DNA of 46,936 nt, from contig JARLJS010000162.1 in the NCBI GenBank assembly GCA_031291075.1, positions 1 through 46,936 on the forward strand, given 5' to 3'. This stretch comes from Nevskia sp. Its GTDB lineage: Bacteria; Pseudomonadota; Gammaproteobacteria; Nevskiales; Nevskiaceae. Below the pieces are notes generated by a model, which worked only from the letters and a program-made list of their open reading frames with translations, searched no databases and had not been told where the DNA came from. Shown piece after piece: positions 8,183-14,676 of this stretch (position 1 is the first letter of the stretch; every line of letters begins with the position of its first letter). The translations under genes and the position numbers were made by a program.

Positions 8183-10410
8183 CCAAGATCACCACCGCGC
8201 TCGGCCTCCTTTTGCTTGCGCTCGCTGCGGCGGCAGCCCCCGCCGAGGAGCCGGCGCAGCAGCCGGCCGCGCAGTTCGATTTCCACGCCCCGCAGGGCGC
8301 CGCCGATTCCGCCGCGCCCGCCGCCATGCGCGACTTGGCCGAGCGGATCCTGCCGGTGTACCAGGACGCCGACCGCGAGCGCTATCTCGACACGCTGTCG
8401 GTGCTGCAGCTCGCGGCCGGCAACTATGCGGCGGCCGACGATTCGCGCCAGTCGCTGCGCGAGCGGCGCCAGGGCGCCAAGGCGGGCGTGGACGGCCCTG
8501 GCGTGGGCCTGGATCTATATACCCACGCCAAAGCGGTCGAGGCGGCCAGCGGCGTGCCGTTCGCGCGCGCTTTCAAGCAGGCTTTCCACGACACCGTATC
8601 GCGGCTCGGTGATCGCGAGGCCTATGGCACCCTGGCCTGGCTCGGCACCCCGCTGCCGCCGCTGCGGGATGCCCTGCAGCAATCGCTGGACCGGCTGCGC
8701 GGCGGAGACCGCGTCGCCCTGGAGCCGGCGCTGGAGCTGATCCGGGCCTGGCTGTCCTATGACGTGCACGGCGCCTGCGCTCCGCTGATCGAAGCGCTCG
8801 CGGAGGAGGACGACCGGCGCCGCTACCTCGCCGAGGCCACCAGCATCGCCGGCCATGACGGTTTGATCCAGGTGCGGCTGGTACGTCCCAAGGCGGGGCC
8901 CAAGCCGCTGCCGGCGCTGCTCGAGTTCGCGCTCGCCGGTGACCCCGGGCAGGCGCGCGCCAGCGCGGCGCACGGCTACGTCGGCGTGCTGGCCACCGCG
9001 GATAACGTCGCGGTTCCGTTCGAACGGGACGGCGAGGATGTGCGCGCGGTGATCCAGTGGATCGTGCGTCAGCCCTGGAGCGACGGCCGCGTCGGCATGT
9101 ACGGCGACGGCTACGGCGGCTTCGCCGCCTGGGCCGCCGCCAGGCACCCGCCGGCCGGACTCAAGGCCATCGCCAGTTCGGACGCCATGGTTCCCGGCAT
9201 CGACTTCCCCATGCAGGGGCGCATCTACCGCAACGACGCCTATCGCTGGGCGCGCGAGGCCGCAGGGGAGGCCGGCGGGAACGACGCGCAGTGGCGCGCA
9301 CTCGACCAGCGCTGGTACCGCAGCGGTCGTTCCTTCCGCGACCTCGACCTCGTCGCCGGGGCGCCGAGCCGTATGTTCCGCCGCTGGCTCAACCATCCCA
9401 GCTACGACCGCTATTGGCAGAAGATGATCCCGTTCCAGGAGCAGTTCGCCAAGGTACACATCCCCGTGCTGGCGATCGCGGGCTACTACGCCGAGGGCGA
9501 GGCGGGGGCGCTGTACTACTTTTCGCAGCATCGCCATTACCAGCCGGACGCCGACCACACCCTGCTGATCGGTCCGTACGACGACAACGCCGCGCGCGGC
9601 ACGCCGCCGCCGCTGCTGCGCGGTTATGCGCTCGATGCGGCGGCGCAGGTCGATCTGCGCGAGCTGCGCTACCAGTGGCTCGACCACGTGTTCCGCAACG
9701 CGCCGCTGCCGCCCCTGCTGCAGGACCGCGTCAACTACGAGGTGATGGGGGCCAACCAGTGGCGACACGCAGCTTCGCTGGACGCGGTGGCCGGCAGCCG
9801 GCTGCGCTTCTACCTGGACGGCACCGGATCAGGCGACCGGCTCCGCCTGATCCAGGCTCCGCCCAAGGGCGTGGCGGCGCAGCAGAAGATCAGACTGGCC
9901 GACCGCGGCGACGCCGAATTGCCAGCTCCGCCCGCCATCGTCGGCAAGGCACCCACCGCCCGCTACAGCCTTAGCTTCGTCAGCGACGCCTTGCCACAAC
10001 CGCTGGAGGTCGCCGGCCTGCCCGCCGGGCAGCTCGACTTCAAGATCAACAAGATGGACCTCGACCTCAACCTCGCGCTCTACGAGCTGCAGCCCGACGG
10101 CACCTGCGTGGAGCTGTTCGACCCGTACGAATTCCGCGCCAGCTACGCCCACGATCCTGTGCACCGCCACCTGCTCAAGGCCGGCGAACGCCAGCAGCTC
10201 AAGTTCACCGTCGAGCGCATGAGCGGGCGCCTGCTTCAGGCCGGCAGCCGCCTGCTGCTGGTGCTGGGCGTCAACAAGCGGCCGGACCGGGAGGTCAACT
10301 ACGGCACCGGCAACGACGTCAGCGCCGACTCCGCCGCCGACGCCGGATCGCGCCTGAAGATCGAATGGTATGGCGAGGGCAGCTACATCGAACTGCCGGT
10401 GCGGAAATAG
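8179..10410 (+). CDS. Secreted CocE/NonD (S15) hydrolase homologue lacking the catalytic triad
   Basis: A 743-residue protein with a signal peptide (hydrophobic LGLLLLALAAAAAPA, 8-22). An extra N-terminal helical region (about 45-215) precedes the S15/CocE alpha/beta-hydrolase domain (about 220-510) and the C-terminal jelly-roll domain (about 540-740, ending GSYIELPVRK). The nucleophile elbow, normally GMxGxSYGGF, reads GMYGDGYGGF with Gly311 at the Ser position. The acid position, GYYDGG in relatives, is GYYAEG (Ala438), and the His of GPYDH is Asp469. All three catalytic residues are therefore replaced while the fold motifs remain. It closes the GH144 operon, overlapping the ABC gene by 4 bp. 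Likely a periplasmic pseudoenzyme, perhaps binding ligand or scaffolding. Confidence 0.88.
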   Translation: MTKITTALGLLLLALAAAAAPAEEPAQQPAAQFDFHAPQGAADSAAPAAMRDLAERILPVYQDADRERYLDTLSVLQLAAGNYAAADDSRQSLRERRQGAKAGVDGPGVGLDLYTHAKAVEAASGVPFARAFKQAFHDTVSRLGDREAYGTLAWLGTPLPPLRDALQQSLDRLRGGDRVALEPALELIRAWLSYDVHGACAPLIEALAEEDDRRRYLAEATSIAGHDGLIQVRLVRPKAGPKPLPALLEFALAGDPGQARASAAHGYVGVLATADNVAVPFERDGEDVRAVIQWIVRQPWSDGRVGMYGDGYGGFAAWAAARHPPAGLKAIASSDAMVPGIDFPMQGRIYRNDAYRWAREAAGEAGGNDAQWRALDQRWYRSGRSFRDLDLVAGAPSRMFRRWLNHPSYDRYWQKMIPFQEQFAKVHIPVLAIAGYYAEGEAGALYYFSQHRHYQPDADHTLLIGPYDDNAARGTPPPLLRGYALDAAAQVDLRELRYQWLDHVFRNAPLPPLLQDRVNYEVMGANQWRHAASLDAVAGSRLRFYLDGTGSGDRLRLIQAPPKGVAAQQKIRLADRGDAELPAPPAIVGKAPTARYSLSFVSDALPQPLEVAGLPAGQLDFKINKMDLDLNLALYELQPDGTCVELFDPYEFRASYAHDPVHRHLLKAGERQQLKFTVERMSGRLLQAGSRLLLVLGVNKRPDREVNYGTGNDVSADSAADAGSRLKIEWYGEGSYIELPVRK

Positions 10411-10457
10411 GGGATGTTGTTTCGTGCGCACGCCGTGCTCGCGTTCCGGCTGCGGCC

Positions 10458-10510
10458 GTAGGGCGGGCCATGCCCGCCGAAAAAAGAATGGCGGGCACGG
10501 CCCGCGCTAC
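10458..10510. repeat. REP-like palindrome between convergent genes
   Basis: Arms at 10458-10478 (GTAGGGCGGGCCATGCCCGCC) and 10490-10510 pair with 2 mismatches in 21 around an A-rich loop. Each arm also contains a smaller GGCGGGC/GCCCGCC palindrome, as in repetitive extragenic palindromes. It lies between the convergent S15-like and DnaJ-like genes and may protect or terminate both transcripts. Confidence 0.6.
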
Positions 10511-10523
10511 AAGAAGATTGGTC

Positions 10524-11372
10524 TCACCCGCCATGCTCCTTGGCGGCAGCCGCATTCTTCAGCAGCCGCACCAGCGCCGCATCATTGCACAACTCATGTG
10601 GCCGCCGCCCAGCCAGGTTGACCGTGTCGGCCCGCGCTCCATGCTGCAGCAGAAACTCCGCCGCCGATAGCAGGTCGGCCTCGGCTGCCACGTGCAGCAG
10701 GGTGTTGCCGCGCACCCGGTCCACCGCCTTGAGCAGGTGCTTGTCGGAACCGGCGGCGCGCACCAGCTTCTCGATCTCGTCCCGGTCGAGACGGCTGCCC
10801 GAGGTGAACACGGCCTTGAGAGCCTTGGCCTGATCGGTCTGGCGCGCCCGTTCGCGGGCGCGTTTCTCAGCCATCTCCAGGTCGAGCCGCGCCTTTTCGG
10901 TGGTGCGGAGCTGGTCCAGGCGCATCTCGACATAGTGCAGCTTCTGCCGGGTGGGGTCGCCGCCGCTCAGCACGAAAGCCTTGAGCCAGAAGCCCCGGTC
11001 CATCCGCTGGGTTTCCAGCTCCTTGTCGATCACCTCGTAGGCGGCATGCTCGTCGAACTCCACCTCCTCGTGCTCCAGGGCCTCCATGTTGCGGTAGGCA
11101 TGCGCCTGGCGCGCGCGGCGCGTTTCGGCACTGGCCGCGGCGGGTTGGTGCTGGCCCAGCCAGCGGTCGTAGGCTTCGCGCGCCTGCGGGTCCGACAGGG
11201 TCTCGTAGGCCTCGTTGACCATCTGCATCACGCGCTCGCACTGCTCGCGCAGTTCCGGCGGATTGCGATCGGGGTGGAGCTTCTGGCACAGGCAGCGGTA
11301 GGCCGCCCGGATCACTTCCGGGCTGGCGTTGGGCATCACCTGGAGGTTGTCGTAGTGGGTGGTCTGGGACAT
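10524..11372 (-). CDS. J-domain protein with C-terminal ankyrin repeats
   Basis: A 282-residue protein. Residues about 6-70 form a J domain with the HPD motif (LHPDRNP near 33-39), which stimulates DnaK/Hsp70 ATPase. A charged helical middle (about 85-205) includes a Lys/Arg/Glu-rich coiled segment, and residues about 210-275 form ankyrin-type repeats (GNTLLHVAAEADLLSAAEFL, then GARADTVNLAGRRPHEL). No zinc-finger or client-binding domains of classical DnaJ are present, so it is a type III J protein whose ankyrin part probably chooses the client. It is monocistronic, convergent with the glycan operon and divergent from the FixL-like kinase. Confidence 0.85.
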   Translation of the reverse strand: MSQTTHYDNLQVMPNASPEVIRAAYRCLCQKLHPDRNPPELREQCERVMQMVNEAYETLSDPQAREAYDRWLGQHQPAAASAETRRARQAHAYRNMEALEHEEVEFDEHAAYEVIDKELETQRMDRGFWLKAFVLSGGDPTRQKLHYVEMRLDQLRTTEKARLDLEMAEKRARERARQTDQAKALKAVFTSGSRLDRDEIEKLVRAAGSDKHLLKAVDRVRGNTLLHVAAEADLLSAAEFLLQHGARADTVNLAGRRPHELCNDAALVRLLKNAAAAKEHGG

Positions 11373-11643
11373 GCGGAGTGCGACCTGATCATTTATTCAC
11401 ATTATGCGCGTGGCGTGGCCGGCGGGCTTGCAGCGCGCCGCCGGCGTCCCCATGCGTATACCGTCGCAGCGTTATCGGCCGGCGGCGCAGATTCTGGAGT
11501 GCGCGCCCGCAGTGGACTGGGTCACGGTTCTACCTTGCTTGCCCCGGTGGCTTGCAGCATCATGCAGCATCATTATCGGTGCCTGGACCACGGTTACAGG
11601 TACGCGGCCATCCTGAGACGACGAGTAAAGCCAGGAAACCACG
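11373..11643. other. Divergent intergenic region of dnaJ-like and fixL-like genes
   Basis: This 271-bp stretch holds the promoters of both flanking genes. I see no TTGAY-N4-RTCAA site here, unlike the regulon genes downstream, and no clear RNA or repeat. AGGA lies 8 bp before the kinase ATG. Confidence 0.4.
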
Positions 11644-13131
11644 ATGCCAGGGCGGACATTTGTCATCATCGCCGGTCCCGACGGCGCCATCCGGCAGCTC
11701 AACCAGTATTGCCAGAGTGTGACGGGTCTGACCCCGGCCCAGGTCCAGGGGCAACGGGTGTGGGAAATTCTGCCGACACCGGAACATACCGAGTCCATGC
11801 GTACGGGTTTTCTCCGCGCGGCTGCCGGTGACATCCCCGAGGACCAGCGCGGCTATTGGCGCGGCCGCGACGGCGGAATGTTCCCGGCGCACTGGGGTTA
11901 TTCCTGCCTGCTCGATGCCGAGGGCGGAGGCATGGGCGTGGTGGTGACGGGTGCGGACCTGCGCCTGTCCAACCGCATGCAGGCGGAGCTGACCGATGCG
12001 CTGGACCGCCAGCAGGCCATCCTCGACACGGCGGTGGACGGCATCCTCACCATCGACGAGACCGGGCTGATCCAGTCCTTCAACCGTGCCGCCGAGCGCA
12101 TCTTCGGCTACCGTGCCGGCGAGGTGGTGGGGCGCAACGTGTCGATGCTGATGCCGCAGCCCTACCGCGCCGAGCATGACGGCTACCTGCACAACTACCA
12201 GACCACCCGCCGCAAGAAGATTATCGGCATCGGCCGCGAGGTGGAGGGCCTGCGCAAGGACGGCACCACCTTCCCGCTGGAGCTGGCGGTGGGCGAGGTG
12301 GTGGTGTCGGGCCAGCGCATCTTCACCGGCATCATCCGCGACATCACCGACCGCAAGCAGATCGAGCTCGAGGCGCGGCGGCGCCAGGACGAGCTGGCGC
12401 ACCTGACGCGGGTGCACTCGATGGGAGATCTCGCCGCCGGCCTTGCGCACGAGATCAACCAGCCGCTGACCGCGATCCTGGGACACTCGCGTGCCTGCCT
12501 GCGCATGATCGGGGCGGGCACCGCCGACATGGACCTGCTGCGGGAATCGATGGAGCAGATCGCGCGCCAGGGCGAACGGGCCGCGGAGGTGATCCGGCGC
12601 CTGCGCAAGTACGTCGAGAAAGGCGAGATCGAGAAGCAGCCGAGCGACCTGCCGGCCAGCGTGCAGGAAGTGCTTGGCCTGCTGCAGCACGAGCTGCGCG
12701 AGCACGGCGTGAGGGTGCAGGTGAAGGCCCCTTCCTACCTGCCGCCGCTGCTGCTGGACCGTGTCCAGATCGAGCAGGTGCTGGTCAACCTGGTGCGCAA
12801 CGCGGTCGAGGCCATGGCCGAGGCGCGGGTCGAGGGGCCGGAGCTGGAGCTGGTCCTGGTCCAGTCGGAGGCACCCGCGGGTGTCCGTACCAGCGTGGTG
12901 GACAACGGTCCCGGCTTCGGCGCCAAGCAGCCGGACGATCTGTTCGCGCCGTTCTTCACCACCAAGAAATCCGGTCTGGGCCAGGGCCTGTCGATCTGCC
13001 GGCGCATCGTCGACGCCCACGGCGGACGCATCTGGGCCGAATCCAACCAGCCGCGCGGCGCGGTGTTCCACGTCTGGCTGCCCCTGCCGGCGCGCGACGG
13101 CCGCAACGGCGGCCTGCGTGGTGCCGCCTGA
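11644..13131 (+). CDS. FixL-like soluble haem-PAS sensor histidine kinase
   Basis: A 495-residue protein without membrane segments. PAS-A spans about 5-110 and PAS-B about 122-238. PAS-B closely resembles the FixL oxygen-sensing domain: MLMPQPYRAEHDGYL contains His178, aligning with the proximal haem ligand, and KKIIGIGR contains Arg198, aligning with the FixL arginine that contacts bound O2 (spacing 20, as in FixL). The arginine six residues after the ligand in B. japonicum FixL is Asn184 here. HisKA follows with His269 in GLAHEINQPL, then HATPase with NLVRNAVEAM, VVDNGPGF and GLGQGLSI. It should autophosphorylate when O2 leaves the haem. A receiver-only protein lies downstream. AGGA precedes the ATG. 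Confidence 0.9.
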   Translation: MPGRTFVIIAGPDGAIRQLNQYCQSVTGLTPAQVQGQRVWEILPTPEHTESMRTGFLRAAAGDIPEDQRGYWRGRDGGMFPAHWGYSCLLDAEGGGMGVVVTGADLRLSNRMQAELTDALDRQQAILDTAVDGILTIDETGLIQSFNRAAERIFGYRAGEVVGRNVSMLMPQPYRAEHDGYLHNYQTTRRKKIIGIGREVEGLRKDGTTFPLELAVGEVVVSGQRIFTGIIRDITDRKQIELEARRRQDELAHLTRVHSMGDLAAGLAHEINQPLTAILGHSRACLRMIGAGTADMDLLRESMEQIARQGERAAEVIRRLRKYVEKGEIEKQPSDLPASVQEVLGLLQHELREHGVRVQVKAPSYLPPLLLDRVQIEQVLVNLVRNAVEAMAEARVEGPELELVLVQSEAPAGVRTSVVDNGPGFGAKQPDDLFAPFFTTKKSGLGQGLSICRRIVDAHGGRIWAESNQPRGAVFHVWLPLPARDGRNGGLRGAA

Positions 13132-13191
13132 CTACTGAGCGGCACCGCCGGTCGGCGCATTCCGCTGCGCATCCCTGGTGGCCCGGCTACG

Positions 13192-13205
13192 TTGACGCAC
13201 ATCAA
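13192..13205 (+). promoter_or_regulatory. FNR/FixK-type box upstream of the receiver gene
   Basis: TTGAC-N4-ATCAA, both half-sites full, between the kinase stop and the receiver ATG at 13330. An AT-rich CAATAT lies 31-36 bp downstream of its centre, consistent with a class II site near -41.5. It suggests the receiver gene has its own low-oxygen promoter. Confidence 0.7.
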
Positions 13206-13329
13206 TGCCGTAGCGCGCGGGGAACGATCCAATATGGGCAAGACTCTTGACTTTCGAGGAAGGCGCAGCCTCTGACCGCATCCGCCGGAACCATCAACCT
13301 GACCCGCGCCGCTGCGAGCTGCAACCAGA

Positions 13330-13701
13330 ATGAACGACACAGTAATCCACATCGTGGACGATGACGAAGCGGTGCGTTCGGCCATGCGGCTGCTGCTGCG
13401 TTCGTATGGCTGGCGTTCGCGTGCCTTCGCCTCGGCGGAGGAATTCCTCGAGGCGCTCGTCGAGGAGGTTCCCGACTGCCTGCTGCTCGACCTCAACATG
13501 CCGGGCATGAACGGCGCCGAGCTGCTCGAAGTATTGGGGACGCGCCGGTCCGCGGTGCCGGTGATCGTCGTCACCGGCGAGGGTAGCTCCGCCCTGGCGG
13601 CGCGCGCCCGCGGCGCCGGGGCCGAGGCGGTGCTGGACAAGCCGTTCAGCGAGGAAGACCTGAAGGCTTCGATCGACCGGATCCTGGCCGACTCCCACTG
13701 A
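13330..13701 (+). CDS. FixJ-like single-domain response regulator
   Basis: A 123-residue receiver only. Acid pocket Asp10-Asp12 (HIVDDDEAVR), phosphoacceptor Asp54 (LLLDLNMPGMNG), Thr82 and Lys104 (DKPF) are all present. The sequence resembles the FixJ/NodW receiver group, but the LuxR-type DNA-binding domain of FixJ is absent: the frame ends naturally at SIDRILADSH. It follows the FixL-like kinase by 198 bp with its own FNR-type box. It may relay phosphate to another protein, act as a phosphate sink as FixT-like inhibitors do, or control by protein contact. Confidence 0.9.
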   Translation: MNDTVIHIVDDDEAVRSAMRLLLRSYGWRSRAFASAEEFLEALVEEVPDCLLLDLNMPGMNGAELLEVLGTRRSAVPVIVVTGEGSSALAARARGAGAEAVLDKPFSEEDLKASIDRILADSH

Positions 13702-13792
13702 GCCAAGCCAGGCGCGGCATACGCGCCCGCCCGGATGCGGCCTACGGTCTTCGCCCGTCCCGGACGGCTTTTCCCACGACGACTGCGTTCGG

Positions 13793-14491
13793 CTACGCGG
13801 CGATATCGTGGGAACGGCTGCGTGGATGCCGGCGCCGATCCAGCAGTTCCCGCACCTCGGCATCGCCGACCTCGGGGTAGTCCCGGTAGAACTGGCCCAC
13901 CGAGCGGAAATTGCGCAGCGTGTGCACGCAGACGAACTCGTCCGCCAGACCGCGCAGCGAGGCGGCGGCATCGGCCGGCGCCACCGGCACCGCGACCACG
14001 ATGGCGGCGGGGTTGAGCGTGCGCAACACCGCCACCGCCGCGTGCATCGAGGACCCGGTGGACAAGCCCTCGTCCACCAGGATCACGGTGCGGCGGCGCA
14101 CGTCCAGCGCCGGCCGGGTGTCGCGCAGGAGACGCTCCTGCCGGCGCAGTTCCTCCCGTTCCTCGGCGAAGGCGGCCTGCAGCCGGGCCTTGCTGACGCT
14201 GGTCATGCGCAGCACGTCGTCGTTCAGATGGAGGGCGCCGCCGGAGGCGATGGCACCCATGGTCAGATCCTTCTGATGCGGCACGGCGAGCCTGCGCACC
14301 AGCAGCAGGTCGAATTCCACGCCCAGCGCCTGCGCCACCTCGTGGCCCACCGGCACACCGCCGCGGGGCAGGGCCAGCACCAACACGTCCCGGCGCCCGC
14401 GGTATGCTTCCAGCAACCTGGCCAGCGCCCGGCCGGCGGCGGCGCGGTCGGTGAATACGGTATGGCGGCCTTCGGGGGGGGCCGTGCTCAT
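13793..14491 (-). CDS. Phosphoribosyltransferase family protein
   Basis: A 232-residue type I PRTase-fold protein. The N-terminal part has LVLALPRGGVPVGHEVAQAL (near 35-55) and the PRPP-binding loop is VILVDEGLSTGSSMHAA (near 130-146). The same family includes mycobacterial Rv0571c. Base specificity is not evident, and some members are only regulatory. The frame could be extended upstream, but the ATG at 14491 starts at the family position; the extension would run through the FNR box. It diverges from nrdJ and shares one FNR-type box with it, with TCATAT at the -10 position and a predicted transcript start about 20 bp before the ATG. Confidence 0.85.
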   Translation of the reverse strand: MSTAPPEGRHTVFTDRAAAGRALARLLEAYRGRRDVLVLALPRGGVPVGHEVAQALGVEFDLLLVRRLAVPHQKDLTMGAIASGGALHLNDDVLRMTSVSKARLQAAFAEEREELRRQERLLRDTRPALDVRRRTVILVDEGLSTGSSMHAAVAVLRTLNPAAIVVAVPVAPADAAASLRGLADEFVCVHTLRNFRSVGQFYRDYPEVGDAEVRELLDRRRHPRSRSHDIAA

Positions 14492-14546
14492 TTGCGCACC
14501 TCGTCGGTTCGTCGCCCAATATGAACGGCCGGGACGCGGTGCGGCA

Positions 14547-14560
14547 TTGACGTGCGTCAA
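14547..14560. promoter_or_regulatory. FNR-type box shared by the PRTase and nrdJ genes
   Basis: Perfect palindrome TTGAC-GTGC-GTCAA. On both sides, about 32 bp from its centre, there is a -10-like hexamer: TCATAT (14519-14524, minus) and GATGAT (14583-14588, plus). One dimer could therefore activate both divergent genes as a class II site. Confidence 0.75.
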
Positions 14561-14676
14561 TTTTCGTCGCCCGGTGTGCGCGGATGATTGGCCGCCGGCG
14601 ATCCCGCTCGGAAGCGGCCGGGTTCATGCGCGAAACCAGCGCAAGCTCGCGTGGTCAATCAGGATTTGGAGGCCGA

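Noticed and set aside
14561-14676. Cobalamin riboswitch upstream of the B12-dependent nrdJ
   Set aside because: The leader is only about 80 nt after the predicted start and lacks a recognisable B12-box, so there is no room or motif for one.
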